Program-made: the position numbers and the translations under genes | The notes under the pieces: model-generated | The model's database searches: none | Told to the model about the DNA's origin: nothing | Seen by the model: only the letters and a program-made list of their open reading frames with translations | NCBI GenBank assembly: GCA_900539915.1 | Contig: UQDU01000006.1 | Span: forward strand, 14,816-78,815 | Reading direction: 5' to 3' | DNA length: 64,000 nt | Source: an uncultured Bacteroidales bacterium | GTDB taxonomy: Bacteria > Bacteroidota > Bacteroidia > Bacteroidales > Muribaculaceae | In this document: in pieces, positions 16,199 to 25,396 of the stretch | How the letters are laid out: each line of letters starts with the position of its first letter | Numbering within the stretch: position 1 is the first letter of the stretch

Positions 16199-16435
16199 TT
16201 AGAGGAAGAACGAGAGTATGCAGACGATAACAGCGAACAGAGCCACACCTTCGACGAGGGCTGCGATCACAATCATGTTGCTTCGGATGTCGCCTGCTGA
16301 TTCGGGCTGGCGGGCTATAGCTTCCATGGCTGATGAACCGATTTTGCCGATACCTATACCGGCTGCGATAGCTGCGATTCCGGCGCCGATACATGCGCCA
16401 ATACCGAGAAGACCTGAGATTGCTGCTGATAACAT
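16199..16435 (-). CDS. atpE: ATP synthase c subunit
   Basis: Subunit c forms the membrane rotor ring. The 78-residue protein is a helical hairpin with the polar loop RQPE (42-45) and the ion-carrying E62 in the second helix (AALVEGVALF). In Na+-dependent rings, helix 1 has a Gln facing the Glu, and the residue after the Glu is Ser or Thr. Here the matching positions are Ile and Gly, so H+ coupling is the more likely reading. The Gly-rich first helix (GAGIAAIAAGIGIG) allows tight packing. The gene is 43 bp after atpB. Confidence 0.97.
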   Translation of the reverse strand: MLSAAISGLLGIGACIGAGIAAIAAGIGIGKIGSSAMEAIARQPESAGDIRSNMIVIAALVEGVALFAVIVCILSFFL

Positions 16436-16478
16436 AATCTTAAAGTTTTTAGGTGAGTGTGTTTTATATTTTTATGGA

Positions 16479-17639
16479 TTAATTTGCTTGGGGTTTAGGA
16501 TGGGATTCATGCCCCTTGTCTTGTGCAAGGCTTATGAATATGGTCGAAAGCATCGTGAACACATATGCCTGGATGAAGCTGACGAGCACATCTATGAGCA
16601 GCATGAACACCGAGAACACCATGGAGAGGGCGGTGGTGCTGCCGAGCACCACGGGACCCATGGACGCGAATATGAAGATGAGCAGGGTCAGCACAAGCAC
16701 TATCATATGGCCTCCCATCATGTTGGCGAACAGACGGACGGTCAGCGCGGCAGGTTTGGTGAAGATGCCGAATATCTCTATAACAGGCATGATGGGCAGC
16801 GGCGCTTTGAGCCATGTGGGTACCTCGGGCCAGAATATCTCCTTCCAATAGTGTTTGGTGGCGAAGATGTTGGTCACGAGGAATGTCAGTATCGAGAGCA
16901 CGAGTGTCACCGCGATATTTCCGGTCAGGTTCGCACCGCCGGGGAATACCACTATGAGACCCATAAGGTTCATTATAAGGATGAAGAAGAACACTGTCAG
17001 CAGATAGGGGGCGAATTTCTTCGCCTTGTCGCCGAGAGTGGGCTTGATGACGCCGTCATACACAAACATGATGAGCAGCTCCATGAAGCCTATCATCTTC
17101 CTCGGGGCTTTGTGGCCCTGCTTCTTGTGCCAGCGTGCCACGGACAACACTGCCCAAAGGACCAGGAAGACGGTTATGAAGAGCGCGCAGACATTTTTGG
17201 TGATCGAGAAGTCCCATGGCTTGATTTCCTTGCCGTCGACTATCTCTATGACTTTGCCTTTGTGCTTGCTGTCTTTGCCGGCAATCTTGAATGTGGCGTT
17301 TCCGTCGACATATTCCTGACCGTGAGCGAGCCGTGACGATGAGAAGATGTGCAGTCCGTCAGTACCCCACACGATTATGGGGAGAGGTATGCGCAGATGA
17401 TGGTTGAAAGGCACTTCCCAGCCGTAGCCGTCGCCGAGGTGGTCAAATATGATTTCCTTGGGGTTGATGGAGCTTTCCTCTTTCTCAACCTGCGCATCTA
17501 CCATCTGGGCTATGCTTTCGTTGCCGGCAGTAGCTGTGGTGTCTGCTGCAGTCTCGGCCATAGAGCAGGGGGCGACCAGCAACAGGGCCGATACTGCGAG
17601 TACCAGTCTGATGGCTATATTTTTAGATTTGGCAGACAT
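16479..17639 (-). CDS. atpB: ATP synthase a subunit with periplasmic N-terminal extension
   Basis: Subunit a forms the half-channels for ions next to the c ring. The essential arginine is R302 in LTVRLFANMMGGH. The 386-residue protein is over 100 residues longer than the E. coli subunit. It starts with a signal-like hydrophobic segment (about 10-28, ending near SMA) and has a hydrophilic stretch of about 115 residues before the first core helix near 148. Such extended a subunits occur in Bacteroidetes. Core helices include LTVFFFILIMNLMGLI. The gene is 53 bp after atpC. Confidence 0.97.
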   Translation of the reverse strand: MSAKSKNIAIRLVLAVSALLLVAPCSMAETAADTTATAGNESIAQMVDAQVEKEESSINPKEIIFDHLGDGYGWEVPFNHHLRIPLPIIVWGTDGLHIFSSSRLAHGQEYVDGNATFKIAGKDSKHKGKVIEIVDGKEIKPWDFSITKNVCALFITVFLVLWAVLSVARWHKKQGHKAPRKMIGFMELLIMFVYDGVIKPTLGDKAKKFAPYLLTVFFFILIMNLMGLIVVFPGGANLTGNIAVTLVLSILTFLVTNIFATKHYWKEIFWPEVPTWLKAPLPIMPVIEIFGIFTKPAALTVRLFANMMGGHMIVLVLTLLIFIFASMGPVVLGSTTALSMVFSVFMLLIDVLVSFIQAYVFTMLSTIFISLAQDKGHESHPKPQAN

Positions 17640-17692
17640 ATGCTAAATGGCTTTGCTTTGTTAACACGGTTAATCTGATTGATGCAGACTTG

Positions 17693-17926
17693 CTAATAGA
17701 CACATACGGAGATGACGTTGTTGTCAATATCCGCCATACCTCCCTGTATGGGGAGCTCACCATGGCCTTCGAGACCTTCATATCCGATGGTGCCGGCAGT
17801 GAGCGCGGCAATGAGGGTGGCGTGGTTGCGGAGGACTGTGAAGCGTCCGGCCTGCCCTGGGAGGTGCACGGCTGTAACTTCGCCTTCAAAGAGGATGTCC
17901 TCGGTGGATATTATCTTTAGTGTCAT
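17693..17926 (-). CDS. atpC: ATP synthase epsilon subunit (short form)
   Basis: Epsilon sits on the gamma shaft and in many bacteria inhibits ATP hydrolysis. This protein has 77 residues and consists only of the N-terminal beta-sandwich (LKIISTEDILFEGEV, PGQAGRFTVLRNHATLIAAL, GGMADIDNNVISV). The C-terminal helical hairpin that inhibits hydrolysis in E. coli is absent. The short form is usual in Bacteroidales, so this is not a truncation. The gene is 65 bp after atpD. Confidence 0.95.
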   Translation of the reverse strand: MTLKIISTEDILFEGEVTAVHLPGQAGRFTVLRNHATLIAALTAGTIGYEGLEGHGELPIQGGMADIDNNVISVCVY

Positions 17927-17991
17927 GTCGGTCAGTCTTGCGATCTGTAATGTATTGTCGTCAGTAGGGAGGAGCGGTTCACATGGCGGTG

Positions 17992-19497
17992 TTATCCTTC
18001 GACTTCGGCAAGCATCTTCTTGCCCTTGGCGATAGCCTCGTCGATGGTGCCGACGTTGAGGAACGCCTGTTCGGGATATTCGTCCATCTCGCCGCTGAGA
18101 ATCATCTTGAAGCCGCGTATGGTCTCGTTGAGCGGCACCATGACGCCGGGAAGACCGGTGAACTGCTCGGCCACGAAGAACGGCTGCGACAGGAATCGCT
18201 GGGCGCGGCGTGCGCGTGACACCACGAGTTTGTCCTCGTCAGAGAGCTCATCGACACCGAGAATGGCGATGATGTCCTGAAGTTCGTTATATTTCTGGAG
18301 GAGCTGCTTGACAGCCTGAGCCACGTTGTAGTGCTCTTCACCGATGATGTTGGGGTCAAGGATACGCGATGTGGACTCCAGAGGGTCAACGGCCGGATAG
18401 ATGCCAAGCTCGGCAATCTTACGGCTGAGCACCGTGGTAGCGTCAAGGAAGCTGAAGGTAGTGGCAGGTGCAGGGTCGGTCAAGTCATCGGCAGGGACAT
18501 AGATGGCCTGTACGGATGTGATAGAACCGTTTTTGGTGGAGGTGATACGTTCCTGCAGCGCACCCATCTCCGATGCCAGAGTAGGCTGGTAACCTACGGC
18601 CGAGGGCATACGTCCGAGAAGAGCCGATACCTCAGAGCCGGCCTGGGTGAAACGGAATATATTGTCGATGAAGAGCAGGATTTCCTTGCCTCCGCCGTCC
18701 TGGTCACGGAACTGTTCGGCTACGGTAAGGCCTGAAAGCGCCACACGCAGACGTGCACCCGGCGGCTCGTTCATCTGACCGAACACGAGGGTGGCCTGGC
18801 TGTCGGCCACTTCTTTCATGTCTACGTCGGCAAGATTCCACTGGCCTTTTTCCATGCCTTCCTTGAATTTCTCGCCGTATTTCATGACGCCGCTCTCGAT
18901 CATCTCGCGGAGCAGGTCGTTGCCTTCACGTGTACGCTCGCCGACACCGGTAAACACGGAGAAACCGTTGTGTCCCTTGGCGATGTTGTTGATAAGCTCC
19001 ATGATCAACACCGTCTTGCCCACGCCGGCACCACCGAACAGACCGATTTTGCCGCCCTTGCTGTAGGGCTCGAGAAGGTCGATGACCTTGATACCGGTGT
19101 AGAGTATCTCGGTGCCTATGGTGAGGTCCTCAAAAGCCGGAGCCGGCTGGTGGATGGGACGCAGGTCGGTGCCCTTAAGAGCCGGAAGGCGGTCTATGGC
19201 CTCGCCGATGACATTGAGCAGACGTCCCTTGACCTGCTGCCCTGTGGGCACGGCTATGGGGCGCTCAAGATTGTCGACGCGCAGGCCTCGCTGAAGCCCG
19301 TCGGTACTTTCCATGGCCACACACCGGCAAGTGTCTTCTCCGATGTGCTGCTCAACTTCAAGGATGAGCTCGTGACCGTCAGGACGGTCGACTTTCAATG
19401 CCGTGTAGATGGCAGGAATCTCGTTGTCGTCACCTTCGAAGATGACATCGACAACCGGTCCGATCACCTGGGCTATTTTTCCGAATTTGTCGCTCAT
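17992..19497 (-). CDS. atpD: ATP synthase beta subunit
   Basis: This is the catalytic subunit of F1. The 501-residue protein has P-loop GGAGVGKT (155-162), GERTREGNDL (about 186-195) with the catalytic Glu, LLFIDNIFRFTQAG as Walker B, and the C-terminal segment with VDELSDEDKL equivalent to the DELSEED lever. It is the first gene of the atp set. It starts only 63 bp after the end of nuoH, with no recognisable promoter box between them. Confidence 0.98.
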   Translation of the reverse strand: MSDKFGKIAQVIGPVVDVIFEGDDNEIPAIYTALKVDRPDGHELILEVEQHIGEDTCRCVAMESTDGLQRGLRVDNLERPIAVPTGQQVKGRLLNVIGEAIDRLPALKGTDLRPIHQPAPAFEDLTIGTEILYTGIKVIDLLEPYSKGGKIGLFGGAGVGKTVLIMELINNIAKGHNGFSVFTGVGERTREGNDLLREMIESGVMKYGEKFKEGMEKGQWNLADVDMKEVADSQATLVFGQMNEPPGARLRVALSGLTVAEQFRDQDGGGKEILLFIDNIFRFTQAGSEVSALLGRMPSAVGYQPTLASEMGALQERITSTKNGSITSVQAIYVPADDLTDPAPATTFSFLDATTVLSRKIAELGIYPAVDPLESTSRILDPNIIGEEHYNVAQAVKQLLQKYNELQDIIAILGVDELSDEDKLVVSRARRAQRFLSQPFFVAEQFTGLPGVMVPLNETIRGFKMILSGEMDEYPEQAFLNVGTIDEAIAKGKKMLAEVEG

Positions 19498-19560
19498 AAT
19501 ATATTAGACGGGTTATTCAGGTTTATATGGGTTAGATTATGGTGAGAGTTGCAGGGTTGT

Positions 19561-20637
19561 TTAGAAGTGCCAGCCGTAGACGATGCAGAGCACCATGACT
19601 ACGAGGTTGACGAGGTTGATGGGAAGCAGATATTTCCACTCGAGCGACAGGAGCTGGTCGATACGCAGACGAGGGAAGGTCCACTTGAACCATATGATTA
19701 TGAATGAAAGTGCGATGGCTTTGCCTATGAACCATACTACCGAGGGGATGTAGTCCATCACGTGGTTGAAGCCGTCCCATCCGTTGATGTGGAAGGGCAT
19801 CCAGCCACCGAAGAACATCAGCGCGGCCACGCCGGATACGATAAACAGGTTAAGGTACTCGGCCAGATAGAAGAAGCCGAAATGTATGCCGGAGTATTCA
19901 GTGTGGTAACCGGCAGTCAGCTCGCTCTCGGCTTCGGGAAGGTCAAACGGGCCACGGTTAGTCTCGGCGGTACCTGCGATGAGATAGATTACAAAGGCTA
20001 TCACGGCAGGGATGTGTCCGGTGAAGATGAACCAGCCATTGGCTTGCGCGTTGACGATGTCGCCCACCGACATGGAACCTGCGAAGGCCACCATGGTCAG
20101 GATGCTCAGGCCTACGGAAAGCTCGTAGCTTACCATCTGCGCTCCGCTTCGGAGTGCACCGATAAGGGTGAACTTATTGTTGGACGACCATCCGGCGAGC
20201 AGTATGCCCAGCACACCGATAGACGAACATGCAATCAGGAAGAAGATGCCGATGTTGAAGTCTATGATCTGCAGACCGTTGCCCCACGGAAGCACGGCAA
20301 AACCGAGCATCGAGGCCAGAATCACCAGATATGGAGCCAGGGCGAAAAGGAATTTGTCAGTGTACTTGAGTGAAATCAGCTCCTTGATGAGTATCTTGAA
20401 CATGTCGGCGACACTCTGAAGCAGACCCCACGGGCCTACACGGTTAGGACCGAGGCGGCACTGGAATGCAGCGCACACCTTGCGTTCAAACCATATATAG
20501 AACAAGGCCAGCAGCGAGTATGCCAGCAGAAGGCATACGGCTATGATGACGCACTCTACTGTCACAGCAGCCCAATGGGGCAGAAACTGCATCAGCAGCG
20601 AGTGGATAAATGCGGTCAGTTCCGAGAAATCTTGCAT
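19561..20637 (-). CDS. nuoH: NADH-quinone oxidoreductase subunit H
   Basis: NuoH anchors the peripheral arm to the membrane and forms the quinone chamber. The 358-residue, mostly hydrophobic protein has the landmarks ERKVCAAFQCRLGPNRVGPWGLLQSVADMFKILIKE (about 50-85) and AGTAETNRGPFDLPEAESELTAGYHTEYSG with the conserved acidic residues of the quinone site. The C-terminus has FKWTFPRLRIDQLL. Length is normal. The next gene on the transcript is atpD rather than nuoI. Confidence 0.97.
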   Translation of the reverse strand: MQDFSELTAFIHSLLMQFLPHWAAVTVECVIIAVCLLLAYSLLALFYIWFERKVCAAFQCRLGPNRVGPWGLLQSVADMFKILIKELISLKYTDKFLFALAPYLVILASMLGFAVLPWGNGLQIIDFNIGIFFLIACSSIGVLGILLAGWSSNNKFTLIGALRSGAQMVSYELSVGLSILTMVAFAGSMSVGDIVNAQANGWFIFTGHIPAVIAFVIYLIAGTAETNRGPFDLPEAESELTAGYHTEYSGIHFGFFYLAEYLNLFIVSGVAALMFFGGWMPFHINGWDGFNHVMDYIPSVVWFIGKAIALSFIIIWFKWTFPRLRIDQLLSLEWKYLLPINLVNLVVMVLCIVYGWHF

Positions 20638-20703
20638 AATCGTTGATTATCTAACGGATGATGTGATGGTATAGTTGGTTTGTTGTGAAATTTTTTTGAC
20701 GAT

Positions 20704-22335
20704 TTAACGGTCCATGTCGGGAACGATGTAGTCAAGCGAGCCGCCGATGGTGATAAGGTCGGCGATTTTGGAGCCTTCGGTGAGATGGTCCACCACGGCA
20801 GCCAGCGGCAGACAGGGGGGAGCTATCTTCAGACGGTAGGGCGATGTGCCACCGTCGCTCTCGATATAGATGCCGAATGCGCCACGGCAGCCCTCGACGG
20901 TCTGATACCAGCGGCCTTCGGGCAGACGGAGCACTTTGGGCACCTTGGCCTGGATGTCGCCCTCGGGGATTTTGTCGATGAGCTGGGAGATGATGCGTGC
21001 GCTCTGTTCCATCTCGTCCATACGCACTTTGAATCGGGCCATGGAATCGCCCTCGGTGCGGATGACTTCGTCAAATTCTACCTCGTCATACACGGCATAG
21101 GGGGCAGTCTTGCGTATGTCGCATGCCCAGCCCGAACCGCGGCCCGAGGGACCTGTGATGGCCCATGATATAGCATCCTCACGGCTCAGCACACCCACGC
21201 CTTCCATGCGGTTACGTGTGATGACGTTGCCGGTAAAGAGCTTGTTGTATTCCTTGATATTCTTGGGCAGCACTTCAAGCAGAGCCTTCACATCCTTGAC
21301 AAAGTCAGGATCGAGGTCAGCAATCACACCTCCTATGGTCTCATAGTTGAACGTCATGCGTGCGCCGCAGGTCTTGTCCATGATGTCAAGAATCTGCTCG
21401 CGGACACGCAGCGTGTAGAACAGCATCGTGGTAGCACCGAGGTCCATGCAGAATGTGCCGATGAAGAGGCAGTGGCTTGCGATGCGTGACAGCTCGTCCA
21501 TGATGACACGAATCACCTGTGCGCGGCGCGGCACCTCGATATTCGCGGCCTTTTCGATACACATGCAGAGGCAGTGGTGGTAGGGGTGGGCCGAGAAGTA
21601 GTCCAGACGGTCCATGAAGTGAAGTGTCTGGAAGTATGTGTCCATCTCGCAGATTTTTTCAACTCCGCGGTGGATGTAGCCCATGTAGACATCGATTTTC
21701 TTGATGGTCTCACCGTCGACAGCCGTGCGGAAACGAAGCACACCGTGGGTGGCAGGGTGCTGCGGGCCTATGTTGACTACGAAATCATTTTCAGCGAATA
21801 CACGCTTTTCCTCCTTGACTATATTGCCGTTGGCATCCTCGACGTACATCTGTGTGAAATCGCTCTGGCGTTCACTCTCCAGGGGTACGGGATTGACATT
21901 GGGGTCCATGTCATAATCCTTGCGCAGGGGGAAGCCTTTCCAGTCGATGCTGAGGAAGAGGCGGCGCATGTCGGGGTTGCCGATGAAGATTATGCCGAAA
22001 AAGTCATACACTTCACGCTCGTAGATGCAGCCGATGGCATAAAGGTCGCTGATGGAGTGTATATAAGGTGTCTCGCGGTCGCCGGTAGCTATGACTTTGA
22101 CCGCGATATGTGTGTTATGCTTTGTGCTGTCAAGGTAGTATATGCAGCCGAGACTGTCTTTCCAGTCCATGCCGACTATGGTCACCAGATAGTCAAATGC
22201 CAATTCTGCATCATCGCGCAGCGTCTTGGCCAGCTCATGCCACTTGGCATCGGGGATGGTGATGGTCAGAGTGTCGGCTTCTTCAAATGATGCTTCCGGA
22301 AACAGCTTGGCTATTTTTTCCTGAATATTTGCCAT
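20704..22335 (-). CDS. nuoCD: NADH-quinone oxidoreductase fused subunit C/D
   Basis: This is a fusion of the 30-kDa subunit (residues about 1-170, with YEREVYDFFGIIFIGNPDMRRLFL and GFPLRKDYD) and the 49-kDa subunit (about 180-543, with NIGPQHPATHGVLRF, GYIHRGVEKICE and the end segment IGSLDYIVPDMDR-like IGGSLDYIVPDMDR). The D part shapes the quinone-binding pocket together with NuoB. The fusion is usual in Bacteroidales and some Proteobacteria. It lies 40 bp after nuoB and 66 bp before nuoH. Confidence 0.97.
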   Translation of the reverse strand: MANIQEKIAKLFPEASFEEADTLTITIPDAKWHELAKTLRDDAELAFDYLVTIVGMDWKDSLGCIYYLDSTKHNTHIAVKVIATGDRETPYIHSISDLYAIGCIYEREVYDFFGIIFIGNPDMRRLFLSIDWKGFPLRKDYDMDPNVNPVPLESERQSDFTQMYVEDANGNIVKEEKRVFAENDFVVNIGPQHPATHGVLRFRTAVDGETIKKIDVYMGYIHRGVEKICEMDTYFQTLHFMDRLDYFSAHPYHHCLCMCIEKAANIEVPRRAQVIRVIMDELSRIASHCLFIGTFCMDLGATTMLFYTLRVREQILDIMDKTCGARMTFNYETIGGVIADLDPDFVKDVKALLEVLPKNIKEYNKLFTGNVITRNRMEGVGVLSREDAISWAITGPSGRGSGWACDIRKTAPYAVYDEVEFDEVIRTEGDSMARFKVRMDEMEQSARIISQLIDKIPEGDIQAKVPKVLRLPEGRWYQTVEGCRGAFGIYIESDGGTSPYRLKIAPPCLPLAAVVDHLTEGSKIADLITIGGSLDYIVPDMDR

Positions 22336-22375
22336 ATATTAATATATAAGGTGTAGGAATGAAAAAACGGTATCG

Positions 22376-22990
22376 TTATTTAGCGTCGTCGATGCCCTGG
22401 ATGGGGTGAGATTTAAGGAATTCCTCCTGCTTCTGCTGGCGGTTGACTCCGCCGAAGAATTTCTCGACTTTGATTTTGCGCGAGAGCTGCATGATGCCGT
22501 AGATCATGGCTTCTGGACGGGGAGGACAGCCGGGGACAAACACGTCGACGGGTATGATGTCCTCTATGCCCATGGCTACGTGGTAGCTCTTGCGGAACGG
22601 GCCTCCGGAGATGGCGCATCCGCCACAGGCTATGACATACTTGGGCTCGGCGAGCTGGTCATAGAGGCGGCGCAATACGGGAGCCATACGGTGCACGATG
22701 GTGCCGGCGACCATGATGAAGTCAGCCTGACGAGGCGAGGCTCGCGCTACTTCCCAGCCGAAACGCGCCATATCGAAACGCGCTGCTCCGAGCGACACAA
22801 ATTCTATGCCGCAGCAACTGGTGGCGAAGGTGAGCGGCCAGATAGAGTTCGAACGCCCCCAGTTGATGAGATGGTCAAGAGAACCTATGATTACGTTGGT
22901 GCCGGAATCCTGAAGTTCCTTGACCAGCTTCTCGATATATTCATTGTCTTTCCATGCGTCATAAGGCATGGACTTTGTGGTTACTTCCAT
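22376..22990 (-). CDS. nuoB: NADH-quinone oxidoreductase subunit B
   Basis: NuoB holds the terminal [4Fe-4S] cluster N2 that reduces quinone. The 204-residue protein shows all the ligand motifs: the tandem cysteines in TSCCGIEF, the Cys of CGGCAISGG and the Cys of VPGCPPRPEA. Length is typical. Its start overlaps the end of nuoA by 10 bp, indicating translational coupling. Confidence 0.97.
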   Translation of the reverse strand: MEVTTKSMPYDAWKDNEYIEKLVKELQDSGTNVIIGSLDHLINWGRSNSIWPLTFATSCCGIEFVSLGAARFDMARFGWEVARASPRQADFIMVAGTIVHRMAPVLRRLYDQLAEPKYVIACGGCAISGGPFRKSYHVAMGIEDIIPVDVFVPGCPPRPEAMIYGIMQLSRKIKVEKFFGGVNRQQKQEEFLKSHPIQGIDDAK

Positions 22991-23352
22991 TCAAGAGCTC
23001 CTTTCCGCCAGGCATATACGAGGCCCAGCACTAAAACAGAGAAAAATATTGCAATGCTCAACAGCCCGTCAGCGCCGAGTTCCTTGACTCTCACCGCCCA
23101 GGGAAACAGGAATACGGTTTCGACGTCAAACATGAGGAACAGGATGGCAAACAGGTAATAGCCCACCTTGAACTGGGCCATGCTTTCGCCACGTGTCGGG
23201 ATGCCACATTCGTAGGCTTCCCCTTTCTGGGGGTTGAAGGAGCGAGGAGAAATCAGTCCGGCCAGCCATAGCGCCAGTGCTACAAGACCTATGCCCGTGC
23301 AGGCCGCCGTAAAAGCCAATGCTGAATTGGAAATAGTCGCTAATGTAAGCAT
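22981..23352 (-). CDS. nuoA: NADH-quinone oxidoreductase subunit A
   Basis: NuoA is a three-helix membrane subunit beside NuoH. The 123-residue protein has the conserved loop FNPQKGEAYECGIPTRGESMAQFKVGYYLFAILFLMFDVETVFLFPWA with its Cys and acidic residues. It is the first gene of the nuo-atp-nuo block and overlaps nuoB by 10 bp. A promoter-like TACATTTG lies about 80 bp upstream. Confidence 0.96.
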   Translation of the reverse strand: MLTLATISNSALAFTAACTGIGLVALALWLAGLISPRSFNPQKGEAYECGIPTRGESMAQFKVGYYLFAILFLMFDVETVFLFPWAVRVKELGADGLLSIAIFFSVLVLGLVYAWRKGALEWK

Positions 23353-23433
23353 ATCGGATGTTAATGATTCTATTTACTTTCTCAAGTCGGTATATATTGT
23401 CTCCGCCGCACTGCGGTAACAACATTATCTCTG

Positions 23434-23441
23434 CAAATGTA
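23434..23441 (-). promoter_or_regulatory. -7 box TACATTTG upstream of nuoA
   Basis: On the minus strand this matches TAnnTTTG and lies 82 bp before the nuoA start. A TTG is present upstream but with a 24-bp gap, longer than the usual 19-21, so only the -7 element is convincing. It is the best promoter candidate for the whole energy block. The 5' leader contains a small CCGC/GCGG hairpin (about 23403-23416). The rest of 23353-23652 holds no gene. Confidence 0.45.
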
Positions 23442-23576
23442 ACGATTTTATCTCAATTTAGATATCAAAAAGTATGTAAAAATTTTCGGCATTTACGATG
23501 AAACAAGGACTTTGGAACATATGTCGTCATTTATGTGCCTGATGGCCGGAAAACATGCTGCAATCTGCTGAATGTC

Positions 23577-23624
23577 AAATATCCTGTCAACCGTCACGGG
23601 TGGTGACGTATTGACAGGATATTT
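23577..23624 (-). terminator. long hairpin downstream of the C69 peptidase gene
   Basis: A perfect 14-bp outer stem (23577-23590 with 23611-23624, AAATATCCTGTCAA) encloses a 6-bp inner stem (CGTCAC/GTGACG) and a 5-nt loop. It lies 29 bp after the peptidase stop on the minus strand. The A/T-rich outer arms suggest an intrinsic terminator, possibly working in both directions and insulating the nuoA promoter. Confidence 0.65.
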
Positions 23625-23652
23625 GCCTTATCGGTTATAAACCGGAAGTTTT

Positions 23653-25308
23653 TCAGTCGGCTTCAATATCGCGGACGCGGAGTTTGTCGCCTGTTTCGTC
23701 GGCGATGCTGCGGAAGTAGCGCGGATCGTCATATCCGCCGAATTTCGGTGATGCCGGCATGCCGTCGGGCGTGCGTGCGAATTGTCCGTTGCCGTCTTCC
23801 TTCTTTATGTTGAAGTCAAGATATTTGACCAGGAGGTATTCGCCGAGGCTGCGGTACTCCTTGATGTAGCGGTCGGTGGCGGCGATGGTGTAGTCGTTGA
23901 GCATGTCGGCAGCCTGAGGAGTGGGGAGCGACGCGATGGTGGTGCGCAGCGAGTCGGTGTCGGCTGCCAGACGCTTCTCTATGGAGCTCTGCACCCTGCG
24001 TATGTCGGGAATCATCTGTGAGTAGCGGTAGTATGCCTGGTTTGCCACGAAATTGTTGACCCAGAAGCTGGAGTCCCAGGAGATGTTGTAGAGGTCGCCG
24101 TTGCCGGGCTGGAATCCGCGCGGTATGCGTGTGACGCTGCTGAACACGGGGATGTAGACGTTGGTGTTGGCGTCATCGCATCCAAACCACAGTATCCCCT
24201 TCATGGCCTCGGGGTGGTTGCGGTTCATCTGTGCGACGAGGGAGAAACCTGTCTGCTGGGTGGCTATGGCGCGTTCGTGGACATATTTGACGCTGTCGAC
24301 TTCAAATTCCATCGGTCGGGCGCGGTAGGGGACTTTATAGGGACCTGCGCCTATGTCGGTGGTCATGTCAAACGGAGTGCCCTCAAAATGGTCGCGCATC
24401 ATCCATTTCATGTCGTCGACGCTCAGGGGCTTGTCGGGCTTGACCCAGAGCGGAAGCACCTCTCCCTTGCCTTCGTTGATCCACGGCAGGTAGCGGTCCA
24501 TGCCTGAGGCGAATTTGTTGTAGAATGCCCATACCCTTGCCTCGCATCCGCGCAGTGCGCCGAAGTCGGCCGGAGCATAGGCCTTGGAGAAGCTGAAGTC
24601 CTCGTCTTTGCCGTTGAAATATCCCTGCTTGCGTGCGAATGTTATCACGTCAGGCGAATATATGCAGTTTTCCATGTCGTTGAGCGGAAAGCGGTGGATG
24701 CGTGAATGGTTGGCGTGGGCCGCTATGTAGCCGTCAGGCACTTTCATTGCCACCCATACGGCTCCCTTGCTTTTGCCGCCTTTGCCCACCATCTCCATGA
24801 TCCATGCCTCGTCGGGGTCTGCGATGGTGAACGATTCGCCCTCGGAGCAGTATCCGTATTCCTTGACAAGGTCGGTCATGGTCTTGATGGCCTCCCGGGC
24901 GTTTTTCGACCGCTCGAGTGCTATATATATAAGGGACCCGTAGTCGATGAGGCCGGTGGAGTCAGCCAGTTCGTGGCGTCCGCCGAAAGTGCTCTCGACG
25001 ATGGTGAGGCCGTGGCGGTTCATATTGCCCACGGTCGAATATGTGTGTGACGGCTGGGGTATCTCTCCTATGTGGCGGCCGGTGTCCCATTCGGTGACTT
25101 TGCGCATCGTCCCCTTGGGATGGTCGGCCTCAGGGGAGCTGTACAGCTCGCCGTAGAGCGTGTGGCTGTCGGCGGCATATGTGGCTATGACGCTTCCGTC
25201 GGTAGTGGCGCCGCCTGTGGCTATGAGGCTTGTGCATGCAAGCGCAGACGCTACACTGCCAGCAGCCATGACTGCCAGTGCGCCCAGAAATCGAGTGTGT
25301 TGATTCAT
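23653..25308 (-). CDS. secreted C69-family dipeptidase
   Basis: C69 peptidases are N-terminal-nucleophile enzymes that cleave dipeptides. The 551-residue protein starts with a signal peptide (about 1-24) that would leave C25 of ACTSLIATG as the new N-terminal nucleophile, exactly as the family requires. Other family segments are DGSVIATYAADSH, GNMNRHGLTIVESTFGG, and YGYCSEGESFTIADPDEAWIMEMVGKGG. A periplasmic or lipoprotein-type location is inferred; a Cys at the cleavage point could also be lipidated, but the family knowledge favours the catalytic role. It is transcribed divergently from the DUF1460 gene with 122 bp between. Confidence 0.9.
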   Translation of the reverse strand: MNQHTRFLGALAVMAAGSVASALACTSLIATGGATTDGSVIATYAADSHTLYGELYSSPEADHPKGTMRKVTEWDTGRHIGEIPQPSHTYSTVGNMNRHGLTIVESTFGGRHELADSTGLIDYGSLIYIALERSKNAREAIKTMTDLVKEYGYCSEGESFTIADPDEAWIMEMVGKGGKSKGAVWVAMKVPDGYIAAHANHSRIHRFPLNDMENCIYSPDVITFARKQGYFNGKDEDFSFSKAYAPADFGALRGCEARVWAFYNKFASGMDRYLPWINEGKGEVLPLWVKPDKPLSVDDMKWMMRDHFEGTPFDMTTDIGAGPYKVPYRARPMEFEVDSVKYVHERAIATQQTGFSLVAQMNRNHPEAMKGILWFGCDDANTNVYIPVFSSVTRIPRGFQPGNGDLYNISWDSSFWVNNFVANQAYYRYSQMIPDIRRVQSSIEKRLAADTDSLRTTIASLPTPQAADMLNDYTIAATDRYIKEYRSLGEYLLVKYLDFNIKKEDGNGQFARTPDGMPASPKFGGYDDPRYFRSIADETGDKLRVRDIEAD

Positions 25309-25396
25309 ATACGGTAAGAAGTGTGATAGTGTGTGTGATTGTGCATTTAATGTGGGTCTCTGCCCTCTGTATTATGCAAAATTACTAAATAAATCG

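Noticed and set aside
16218..17336. 372-codon open frame on the + strand opposite atpE and atpB
   Set aside because: Complete overlap with two certain genes on the other strand, and a His/Glu-rich sequence without any domain. It is a mirror effect of codon bias.
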